From Gnetum montanum (taxonomy: Eukaryota; Streptophyta; Gnetopsida; Gnetales; Gnetaceae), in assembly GCA_015680685.1 (NCBI GenBank), contig MNCI01021461.1:537093-568122 (forward strand): a DNA stretch of 31,030 nt. Direction: 5' to 3'. Under the pieces are notes generated by a model. It was not told where the DNA came from, searched no databases, and saw only the letters and a program-made list of their open reading frames with translations. Made by a program: the position numbers and the translations under genes. This document shows, one piece after another, positions 9,263 to 19,239 of the stretch. The first letter of the stretch is position 1, and each line of letters starts with the position of its first letter.

Positions 9263-10832
9263 CCCCCATCATGTTGGAAACACTCACAAAATTGGACGAA
9301 ATGATGAGCATCCTAGAACAATGTAGGCCAATAATATCCTACAAGAAAGATTTTAATGGTTGTTCATCTCCCAGCGTAATGACCACCACAAGGGCCCTCA
9401 TGAGTGTCTTGGAGAAATCGCAATTGATCTCCATTGAGAACACACCATCAGACCAAGCCATCAGAACATACCTTATAAAGGTGTCTGTTGGTTTCCATGA
9501 AATATTTGTCTTGGTGAAGAAACTGTTGTTTCTTTTTAACATCTACCTCTTATCTTGTTTCTTGTGTGAGAAGACAGGTAAGAATGCTACTATGCCAATT
9601 TGTCTTTGTGGTTAATTGATTTTTTATTACACCTACAAAGAGGAGTTCATCATGGAAGTAGTCAGAAATTGGATATTTTTCCTCTTTGTTGTCCCATCAT
9701 AATCAAGATAAGTGATTAGCCACAACATTCTTGGTGTCTTTATGATCCATCATCGTAAGATCGAACTCTTGTAAGATCATGAGCCATCTTATGATGCAAG
9801 GGCTAACCATTGGTTTATTCATTAGGAACCGTATTGCACTATGAGCTATGTGTAAAAATATTTTATAGCCCAATACATAGTGCTAAAGTTTTTTTAGTGC
9901 AAACACCATAGCCGTTAATTCTTTTTCTATTGTAGTGTAATTGAGCTATGCACCGGCAATACTCTGACTTGCACAGTGAATGTAATAGGGTCATTTTTGG
10001 TCATCTAACTATGTAAGTATGGCTCCTAAAGCAAATTTGGATGCGTCAATCATTATATGGAATGGTCTGGACCAGTTAGGAGCTTATAGAATGGGTGTTT
10101 CTATGAGCTTCTGTTTCAAGGTTTGGAAAGTTAGCTCACATTCCTTGGTCCATTCAAAGGGTATGTCCTTCTTCGTTAATTCTACCAATGGTTTTGCAAT
10201 CTTTGAAAAGTTCTCAATGAAGTGTTTATAATAGCCAATATGTCTAAGGAATGATTAGATATCTTTTACAATTTCAAGTTGATGAGTGATTCTTTGGATG
10301 ACTTTAATCTTTTTGGGATACCTCTATCCTTGTTTGTGAAATCTTATGCCCCAAAACAACACCTTCTTGGACCCTTAAATGGATTTTTTGCTAATTGAAC
10401 CTTAAGTTGGTTTCTACACATCATTTCAATGCTTGCTCTAATCGGTCCAATGCTTGTTCGAAGTTTGCTCCATAGGTGAAGAAATCGATCATAAAGACCT
10501 CCATACCATTCCCTATTTGCTACTAAAATATACTTAGAACTAGACATTGAATTGTTGCTAGGGAATTGTACAAGCCAAATGGCATCTGCCTATATGCAAA
10601 TGTCCCCCAAGGACTTGTGAATGTAGTCTTAGCTTGGTCTTTTGATGCTATTTGAATTTGATTGTATCCACTGTAACCATCCAGAAAACTATAGTAGCAA
10701 TGCCTTGCAATGGTATCTAGGACTTGGTCAATGAATGGTAATGAAAAATGGTCTTTAAATGTTGCCATGTTTAATAGCCTAAAGTTTATACACATCCTCC
10801 ATTTGCCTTCCTTTTTAGGCACAATGACTAAT
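9263..10832 (-). pseudogene. Reverse transcriptase (C-terminal part) and RNase H of element C (broken)
   Basis: The segment 10822-10523 is a clear Gypsy RT palm: KKEGKWRMCINFRLLN, then FLDGYSGYNQIQIA (catalytic Asp in LDGYSGY) and FGLYNSLATIQ. The conserved FMDD-type active site reads FMIDF near 10496-10482, so the first Asp of the pair is replaced by Ile. Further along, the minus strand of 10240-10020 matches the RT thumb/RNase H start, and 9820-9700 the RNase H end (RWLMILQEFDLTMDHKD). Stops and shifts are frequent. The N-terminal part of the gene is 7 kb away at 17869-18244 because element B is inserted between codons here. Confidence 0.85.
10828..10832. repeat. Left target-site duplication of element B (CTAAT)
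   Basis: CTAAT just before the TGATGAG end of element B is repeated at 17869-17873 after its CTCATCA end. It falls within element C's reverse-transcriptase gene, at the WVSPLV/IVPKK boundary. Confidence 0.85.
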
Positions 10833-11603
10833 TGATGAGTGGCGAGGTACCCCTACACTCAACCATATGAATACAAGCATTTCACATGCAATCCAGTCGA
10901 ACTCCAAGGACCAAGTGCTTATGCACATTAATGGAACACTTAAGGGTTAATCAATCATTGTCTTCCCAAACTTACTTGTAATGTCATGGTTGTATGGTTA
11001 AGTAAGTTTGAGGTATATGATTTTTATACTTTTTATCTTTTTAATGTCTTATGCTAATGAGGGAAGGTGAAGAGAACTAAATGGATAACTATGCACTAAC
11101 TAAGTTCTATCTATTCCTAACACCAGTATCCGTTCCCACTTGCTACACACATCCTGAACTAGTGTAACACCGTTGGGATCACCAAATGCTAATCGTTACT
11201 AGGTTACCAAGCGCTACACACATGCTCGAAGTGGTTGTACTGAGTGTACTTAACTAGGAGACTTAAGGGTTGAGAGAGAGATTAATTAACTAGGAAAGCA
11301 TTTAAACATTCAACAATAATTAATTACTATTTAGCTTAGTCCATATACTACAAGGTTTATCATAAAGTTCATCTTTATTGTCGTACACAAATGTGTGCTC
11401 AGGTACAATTTGCTTGAATAAAGATCCATTCACTTTAAGACTCCTACTGTGGGCACATGGAAATTATTCTAACTATGGAATGGTAAAACTGCAAGAGTTT
11501 AGCTAAGGGTCTAAGTCTAAGTGCCTAAAACAAGGGAAGCCGCCACTATTCATAGATAATAAGATGTGATGTGATATCCTATACGTGATATCATGGCTCA
11601 TCA
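10833..11603 (-). repeat. 3' LTR of element B (771 bp)
   Basis: Begins TGATGAGTGGCGAGGTACC and ends GGCTCATCA, followed by TCCCCCATGA, which is the polypurine tract on the minus strand. It is closely similar to 17082-17868. Its TATA box reads TATGAAT (11554-11548), one base off, with two 14-bp GATATC units beyond it (to 11592). Confidence 0.9.
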
Positions 11604-13640
11604 TCCCCCATGACTGAATGAAAACTCATCCTCAAGTTCTTTACAAAATATTGAGAAGGTATGGGATTATTGACTGGAATGACACTAATGGTGAATGGGT
11701 GACATGTGAACAGATCAATCATTACAATACATGACAACATTAGTGTTCATGACTACAAGAATGAACACTATACACATTTGATATCTAGCCTTATTTGGTA
11801 GCTGAGAAAGAATAAAGAGAGAGAAAGAAGATGTGTTGCTACCGATGCCAAGATTGCACCGTCCAGTGTCCATCCATGAATGTGCCATCAATCTTGTTCC
11901 TTGCATGACTGTTCCAACACCAGTCCATTCTAAGTGTTTCCTCTAGATCCAGTCCATTGTTGTATGTTTGCCATCTGCACACACAACATGGTCACATATT
12001 AGCAAGGGGAAGTAAATCACAATGTAGTTGATACCTTGCCTCGATGTAAGGTTCATTGGCTGAGTTGTGATATGGCTAATATGGGTTCTGGAGATATAAC
12101 ACTGGCGACTACCCAAGGTGTAAGGGTTAGGAGAAAATTGAAAAAATTGGACCAGGACCCCCATGACTAAGAGCGATCCTCTAGTAGCAATAGAATAGAA
12201 AAATATAAGGAATAAGAAAGATGAAGAAAAAGAAACAATGGCAACATGAATAAAATGGATGTCATAGGTAGAAATGAATGAAATAAATGTTGATTACAGC
12301 AATGTTTAAGGGAAAGAAGTTAACTGATGCACTAATTAGGAATGCAAGTGGGTCCTCCCCAAAGCAGGCTCATGCCCTTTATGCCTTGACAATCCCACAT
12401 TCAAAGAGTTCGTAGGCTTTGGAAATATCATTTGGAAGCAAGAGTTAAAATCTTAACCACAAGAATTTACCAAATAAAAATAATATATCAACCAAAATAT
12501 AGACTACTGATACAATCGACAATGAGATGGAAAAATGGAGAAAGAATGATGAGGAGAAGAGGATGGAATGAAGTCACAAGAACAAGGTGGTGTAAAACCC
12601 CTTGTGTGTTTATGGTTAATGTGACTTAGTAGATCTCACTCCAAATCGAACCTCAAACAATCCACATCCAGTGACTTTGCATGAATACACTTGGCCAATC
12701 CGTCCACTTGAAGTAGCAAGAATTCTTCTACCAAAGAGTCACCACCATTCCGAAGAAATGAGAAAGGAAGGAGTAGGAAGTGAGAGAGGGCCTTAGTTAG
12801 AGGGAACATGTTTGTTTAGTTCCATAACTAGTGCTTATAGCCCAAATGATTATTTGGTCTAAGGGGTGTGCTTTGAATTCTCACTTTTTTTTCTTTTTTC
12901 TTTTTGCGTGAGAACCACACCATGCAAAGACTTATTATTTTTATTGGCTCAGCTTTCTAATAATGGAGCAACTTCAGAATGGTAAGGAAACCCCAAGAAG
13001 AAAACATCCAAGCACCCAAGAGAATGTCCAACACAAATGCATCAAATCCCCTTGAAGTCACACCCTTTTCAATCCTTGAGTCCTTCCATAGTTTGAGAAA
13101 TTCCCAGTCACCAATTCATTGATAGTTCTATTAGTTAAAGAAAGGGATTGTACAGTTCCAAGCCAAGAGAGCCCATAGAAATTCATGGATGCATGGATGA
13201 TGTGGACTCATTGCCTATTATATCAAAAGAACCATACCTTAGTATCCACATTATAAGTCATAGGTAAAAACCAAACATTAGCAATCAATGGAATACAGTT
13301 CATACCACCATTAGGACCACTTATTAGGTGATGAACCTAACAAAACAAACAACACACAAAGAAATGAAAGAGTATAAACGACGTTGCAAAACAAAAACAA
13401 GAAAAGTTAAAAAAAATTGTAAAACAAAAATGTGTAAAAAAAAACTTAAAAAGGAACTGAGGGTCTCAAATGATTAGCAGAGGTGGCCATCTCCCCATGA
13501 CTGTGTTGAAAGGGGGAGATTCAAAATAATGAGTGGGGTCATCCCATCTCTGAGATCTTATGTGCATTGATCATTCTAGATTCATGGTAAGGTTTGGTCT
13601 GTTGCACATTAACTAATAATCTCTTATCGGAGTGCTTGTT
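11604..13640 (-). other. Non-coding 3' tail of element B
   Basis: Homologous along its length to element C's tail at 6356-8400, with no conserved reading frame. Short open frames on both strands differ between the copies and are not believable genes. The inner end at about 13625-13656 is the deletion join, where tail sequence abuts the protease-side spacer (TTTTCAACTTCCCCC, matching C at about 18240). Confidence 0.75.
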
Positions 13641-13792
13641 TGAATTTTTTAGGAGTTTTCAACTTCCCCCAATTTATGTTTTTAGGTTAAGGTTTGGAAG
13701 TTGGTGATGCTCTTGCTCCAGTGTATCTATGCTTTCGATGTGGCGCAAGTTGTTCCCTCAATTAGTTCCATGCACGTTGGTGAGTTGCTCTC

Positions 13793-14401
13793 TTAATCAG
13801 CTATCAACCACGAGGTGTCTTTTTGTTGTGTGGTTGCTACATATAGGCACTTTTGTATGTCAATTTCTTGTGCACACTGGTTGCATGCAAGCAATGTTGG
13901 ACATTCCTGCACGCAATAACACCTTATATCACTATATGTGATGCATAGAACTTTCTTCTTCTCGATCTCTGCAAAATTATTTTTCTTAGATATTTCCAGG
14001 GAAAAATCATGGATTCCTAGGTGCGCATTTATGGTACTTAGCCATGCCCTTCCCATAATTATTGGGAAGTCCCCTTTATCATTGTTTACTTGTATTACTA
14101 GGAAACTAGCTGGGTATGACCACCCACACACATTGGTAACAATGTCCTCCACCTATCCCAAGGGAACAGTGATGGACTTGTCAGCCAGCTCTAGGTGAAT
14201 ATTTCTCTTCCTTAATGGAGCTAGGTTCCAGGCTTTGTACATCTCTTGTGATATTAAGTTGACTCCGGAACCTGAGTCTAGAAGAGCTTTACAGACTTCA
14301 TTCCCAGTGACTTGGAGATATATTAGAGGGCTTTCAGGGTTAAAGAATTTCCTGGGAAGGTGGCCCTCCTTAATCCAGTCACTAACCACATGTGTTAACA
14401 T
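13793..14401 (-). pseudogene. Retroviral-type aspartic protease of element B (one in-frame stop)
   Basis: The protease cleaves the Gag-Pol polyprotein. The frame has the active site ALLDSGSGVNLIS, so catalytic Asp in D-S-G is kept, and later the IIMGRAWLST motif matching ILGRPFL of the family. The two open pieces (14401-14153 and 14152-13793) are in the same frame. They are separated only by a TAG at 14155-14153, after SITVPLG and before VEDIV; element C reads a sense codon there. Upstream, about 14640-14402 is the gag-protease linker, with a basic NCIKRRPFFR stretch shared with C. Past the protease the frame runs into spacer, where RT would follow but is deleted. Confidence 0.85.
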
Positions 14402-14649
14402 AACCGTGTGTGTTGAGCTCGATTTTTGGTTTGAAGGGAGCTCTGAAGCCTTATTTGATGGAGAGGCATTCAGAGGTTCAATCGCTTGTGGTTGTGAGGG
14501 CTTGGTTGGACTGTTGGTTCTGAAGAAAGGTCTTCTCTTTATACAGTTATCAGAACCAGTAGTGGGTTGAAGGTTTATGGCCCTTGTGGCATTATGTTGC
14601 TACGGTTGAGTAAGAAGTTCCCCTTGCATTGTTAAAGTGGGTGGTAACG

Positions 14650-16937
14650 GAGCTATTGGTGTGAGAGTTGCAGATGGATTTGGAGGATGGGATGTTTGTG
14701 GGTTATCTCCCCTAGGAGAAGGAGTCCTATAATACTCTCAAGCTTGGTAGTGATGTTGTGGTGTAATGTGACCAAGAGAGTGATATGGAGAGATTGGCTG
14801 TTGCACGTAATAGCCATATGGATCTGGTTGCCAGTCGAGGTATTGCTGCCTTCGTGGTGGCATCCCCCATGACTATGGGTATTGCCACTGTTGGTGTTGC
14901 TCAACAAGTTGTGGTGGAGTTCCACTTGGATAATACGTTGAAGGTTGGTGGAAATACCTTGGGTTACCTTAGGGATAAGGTAACCATCAGGGTGCTTGCC
15001 GTTTGTTAAGTCATGGGTTGAGTGCATACAGCCTAGACTCTTGTAGATGTGAGATTACTAGGCAACATTCCTTAGAATGGTCATATTGGCATATCTCACA
15101 TCCACTGTCATTGTTTGTATCTGAATCCACAACCTCTTCGGTGATGGCCAATTTACCCTTACCTTTGTTACGTGCATTATCTACATCTCTCCTTTTCTTT
15201 TTGTCATAGTCACTATCTCGCTCCCTAGATTCCTCTACTATTTTAAGGACAGTTTCAAATCTACTATCTAGGGAGTCCCACATTTGGTCTACCTTTGCCG
15301 ATACTTCAATTATTAACTTTTGGAGCAGCAAAGTTTTCCTATTCGCCATCTCTTCGAGTGGTGACTCTTCCTCCTCCTCACAAAATCTCACTTCCCTTTT
15401 TCGGAGGGAAGGATCTTGGTTGTACTCTTTCACACTTTCTCTCTTGCATAGCTCCCCTTCTTCCTTAGCTACTTGCTCTAGCAATCTATGAACTTGATGA
15501 GACCTAAGCTCTGATAATCTCCCTTGGGCATATGTTCCAAGGGTTCTCCTTGTTTCATGCCTAAGTCCATCTACAAGATGGCGTAGTTGATCTTGCTGCG
15601 AATAACCATGGCCTGGACAACGATGTAAAAGTGTATAATAATGGCCCATGGTAGCATCCAAGGATTTATAATCCCCCTGCTTCCATCCTTGGATTTTTTT
15701 CGTAGGTTAGACACTCGAGAGTACGTTTGGTACTTGTCGTTAAACAATTCTAACATTGTACTCCACCTCCGAATGGATTCCGATTCTAAGGACCAGTAGC
15801 AGCTTTCCGCTTCTTTTACTAGTGTCCTTGGGAATAACTTCAATTTTTGCCATTCATTTTCTATGTTCTGCAAGCACATGCATCGTGGAATGCTCATAAA
15901 TGGTTTTGAGGATTAGCATTATATCCCCCCTCAAATTGTGGGACGTTATTAATGTCTAACCTCTTGATCCTACTATCTTTTTGGTGCCTTGTGGGATTTC
16001 TTATAGCCTCTGTGATATCTAACATGCTTCTAGTTGCAAGTAGGGGTTCTTCATGGTTATCTCGTTCATAGCATCTATGGTGTCAACACGGTTCCCTACT
16101 CTCCCTTCTTCCATGCCTTGATTCCTTAAAGTGCCCTCACCCTCGTTCTCGACTATCTTGTTGATGTTTTTCGCTCTGTTTACCTTTATTCTCACGATTA
16201 ATTTCCTTATGGCTACGTTCGGATACAGAAGGAGAGGGCGAATGTGATGATGAAGGTGAATAAGAAGGAGAACCATCACCATGATGTTGTTTTGTACCTT
16301 CTCTTTTGTGGTCTTGGCCTCGATCGTGATTACAATCAAAATGTCTGCCCTTATCATGTGTTTGTGTTCCCTCATTGAACACTTCATGTTCATGAGAATC
16401 AGAACCAAGGTTGTGAACCGTGAAGTGTAGGTTCTGATACACCACATCCTAACCATCGTTAGGAGGGGGGACATCATTTGGTGGGGAACCTATTGAAATA
16501 GGTTCACCACCCTCAATTTTGCTCAAGACATGTGGAGCGTTATGGGGCCATTCACCCTTTGAGGATGTATGATATCTCTCCTGTTGCAAGTCCCTTTGAC
16601 GTTGCACTTCTATGGGATGGTAGTCCCTTGTGTCATGATCACATGCAACATACTCTACATACAAGGATGACATGCCTATTCGTGAAAGAGCATGAAGGAG
16701 CATGTTGGGGATTGATCGGTCTGGAGGTAACACAATGTTACCTTTCAAGTCTCTCCAATGTAGTTGTTCATCTTGATGAAGAATAAAGGTAAAGTTGGGT
16801 ACATACTCATTGTGATGAATATATACCACACAGAATTGTTGAGGAATTGGCGGATCTTGGTTACATGTGTTATTCCGTCGACTATCTCTTATGTTAGTCC
16901 TAGGCAGTGAGATGCTTTTATGTGGAGAAGAAGACAT
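14650..16937 (-). pseudogene. Gag of element B (several stops and one frameshift)
   Basis: Starts at ATG 16937, 126 nt inside the primer site. The N-terminal region (FTFILHQDEQLHWRDLKGNIVLPPDRSIP) is shared with element C. An in-frame TAG at 16451-16449 precedes a charged, Ser-rich linker (16445-16137). The core gag domain follows (ENEWQKLKLFPRTLVKEAES, 15850-15780; then CPGHGYSQQDQLRHLVDGL, 15620-15560) with an acidic coiled segment. A zinc-knuckle-like CEICQYDHSKECC lies near 15100-15062; the usual spacing is CX2CX4HX4C, so this one is atypical. The end (to about 14650) is Pro/Gln/Tyr-rich. A one-base deletion near 15873 shifts the frame relative to C. Confidence 0.82.
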
Positions 16938-17062
16938 TTTTTTTATTCGGTGTGCGATTCACCATTGTCCTATTTTTCCTTGAATAACCCTAAAGGGTTC
17001 GTTCTAGCTTCCTAATGATATGGATGATTTCCTATGTTCTACATAGTGCACAAACAACTAAG

Positions 17063-17080
17063 TCCCCGGAAATGATGCCA
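17063..17080 (-). other. Primer-binding site of element B (decayed tRNA-Asp-like)
   Basis: On the minus strand it reads TGGCATCATTTCCGGGGA, one base inside the 5' LTR. It matches 14 of 18 positions of the tRNA-Asp-type site recalled for plant Gypsy elements. The position relative to LTR and gag is the same as in A and C. Confidence 0.75.
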
Positions 17081-17081
17081 A

Positions 17082-17868
17082 TGATGAGTGGCAAGGTACC
17101 CCTACACTCAACCATATGAACATGAGCATTTCATGGGCAATCCGGTTGAACTCCAAGGACCAAGTGCTTACGCGCCTTAATGGAACACTTAAGGGTTAAT
17201 GAATTGTTGACTTCCCAAACTTACTTGTATTTTCACGGTTGTATGGTTAAGTAAGTTTGAGGTATATGATTTTTATACTTTTTATCTTTCTAATGTCTTA
17301 TGCTAATGAGGGAAGGTGAAGAGAACTAAATGGCTAACTTTTGCTAACTATGCACTAACTAAGTTCTAACTATTCCTAACACTAGTATCTGTTCCCACTT
17401 GCTACACACATCCTGAACTAGTGTAACACCGTTGGGATCACCAAACGCTAATCGTTACTAGGTTACCAAGTGCTACACACATGCCCAAAGTGCTCATACT
17501 AAGTGTACTTAACTAGGAAACTTAAGGGTTGAGAGAGAGATTAATTAACTAGAAAAGCATTTAAACATTCAACAATAATTAATTACTATTTAGCTTAGTC
17601 CATATATTGCAAGGTTTATCATAAAGTTCGTCTTTATTGCCATACACAAATGTGTGCTCAGGTACAATTTGCTCGAATAAAGATCTATTCACTTTAAGAC
17701 TCCTACTACGGGCACATGGAAATTATTCTAACTCTGGAATGGTAAAACTACAAGAGTTTAGCTAAGGGTCTAAGTCTAAGTGCCTAAAACAAGGGAAGCC
17801 GCCACTTATTTATAGATAATAAGATGGGACATGATATCGTGAGGCAAATGCGATATCGTAGCTCATCA
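17082..17868 (-). repeat. 5' LTR of element B (787 bp)
   Basis: Begins TGATGAGTGGCAAGGTACC and ends GTAGCTCATCA; CTAAT follows. It is 16 bp longer than the 3' LTR, partly from a short duplication near 17335-17348 (CTAACT twice). The TATA box is intact (TATAAAT at 17814-17808 on the minus strand), with GATATC cores at 17832-17837 and 17852-17857. Confidence 0.9.
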
Positions 17869-18244
17869 CTAATGGACTAACCCATTCACTATAAGCCATT
17901 GGGTAGATGAACCTGACTTTTAAGAGTTGTTTGATTTCTTCTTTAACCACTTGATTAAGCTTTGGGTTTAGTCGCCTTTACGGTTGTCATTGAGGCTTCA
18001 TGCAATGCTCAGTGTAAATTCTATGTTGGCATATCCTAGGATCTATTCTGCTTAATTCGGGATACAACCAAGCAAAGGCTGTTGACCATTTATTTACCAT
18101 CTTCAACAGTCTTTCTTTTTGTTGAGGAATGAGCTTAGCATTAATGATTACCGATTTTCCATTCTTAAGAAATGTGTACTCCATACTGTTGGGCAACGGT
18201 TTTAACTCAAGAGGCTCTTGCTTAAGCTCATCAAGGATTTCCAA
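17869..18244 (-). pseudogene. Reverse transcriptase, N-terminal part, of element C (broken)
   Basis: The frame from 18244 reads ELKPLPNSMEYTFLKNG, then KLIPQQKERLLKMVNKW and PRICQHRIY, the conserved lead-in to Gypsy RT. It meets TGA and TAA stops near 17989 and 17980 (Q-stop-Q-P-stop-R-R-L-N-P); both fit C-to-T changes. It then continues VVKEEIKQLLKVRFIYP to WVSPLV, where element B begins. Resuming at 10832 the next residues are IVPKKEGKWRM, so the split is exact. Confidence 0.85.
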
Positions 18245-18460
18245 CTTCCCCTAGTTGGTATTTTTGGTATCAGTATTTGGGAGTTGGCAATGGACTTGCT
18301 CTAATGTATCTATGCTATCGATATAAGTACAAGTCAAGCTCTCAGTTGGTTCCATGCAGAGAGTTGAATTTCTCTGTTGGTTAGCTATCAGCCACTAGGT
18401 GCCTTCTTGTCTTGTGGCTGCTACATACAGGCATCTTTGTATGTTACTCACTTGTGCACA

Positions 18461-18990
18461 CTAGTTACATGTAGGCAAGGTTAAACATTGTACAAACCAT
18501 GCCTTCTGCATGTAGTTGCACCTTGTGTCACTGTATGCTACGCATGGAACTTTCTTCTTCTCAATCTTTCCAAACGTATTTTTCTTTGATATTTCTAGGG
18601 AGAGATCACATATGCCTAGGTGCGCATCAATCGTACTAAACCATGCTCTTCCCATTATGATTGAGAAGTCTCCCTTATAGTTGTTGACTTGAATCATTAG
18701 GAAATTGGCTAGATACAACCACACAAAAATAGTGGTGACAATGTCCTCCACTAGTTCTAATGGGATAGTGATTGACTGGTTGGCCAACTCTAAATGAATG
18801 TTACTCTTTTTTAGTGGAGGTAGGTTCTAGGCCTTGTACATTTCTTGAGAGATTAAGTTAACACTAGAGATTGAATTCAAAAGAGCTTTGCAAGGCTCAT
18901 TCCCAGTGATTTGCAAACATATAAGAGGACTTTAGGATTATAGAACTTCCTAGGAATATGGCTAGCTTTAATCCAATCGGTAATGGCATG
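18461..18990 (-). pseudogene. Aspartic protease of element C (active site lost)
   Basis: The minus strand from about 18900 reads ALLNSISSVNLISQEMYKA in a different frame from the gag-linker piece upstream. The catalytic D-S-G of element B is N-S-I here, so Asp is replaced. A stop follows MYKA. From 18787 the frame ANQSITIPLELVEDIV continues to IIMGRAWFSTIDAHLG and ends near 18461. It aligns residue for residue with element B at 14260-13850. Confidence 0.82.
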
Positions 18991-19239
18991 AGTCAACATG
19001 ACCATGTGCATTGTGTGCGATTTTTGGTTTGAAAGAAGCTCTGAAGATTCAAACGATGGTGAGGAAATTGAATAATTAGCTGCTTGTGGATGTAAGGACT
19101 TGGTTGGACTATTGGTTCTAAAGAAGGATCTCTTCTTTATGCGATTGTCTAAACCAATAGTAGGTTGAGGATTGATAGCCCTTGTAGCGTTACATTGCTG
19201 CGGCTGGGTAGCAAGCTCACCTTGCATAGTTGGAGTAAG

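Larger units (their letters stand above)
10833..17868 (-). mobile_element. Element B: 7.0-kb gag-protease LTR element without RT/RH/IN, nested in C
   Basis: LTRs at 10833-11603 and 17082-17868, primer site at 17063-17080, polypurine tract next to 11603, and CTAAT duplications on both sides define a complete insertion. Inside are gag (16937 to about 14650), protease (14401-13793) and a 2-kb non-coding tail. Compared with C, sequence for RT, RNase H and integrase (about 2.8 kb) is absent, with the join at about 13625-13656. The LTRs differ by roughly 6% by eye, less than those of C, as expected for a later insertion. If the deletion predates insertion, B was mobilised in trans as a non-autonomous element. 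Confidence 0.9.

Noticed and set aside
13729-15209. Plus-strand frames across element B gag and protease
   Set aside because: Antisense to clear gag and protease homology on the minus strand.
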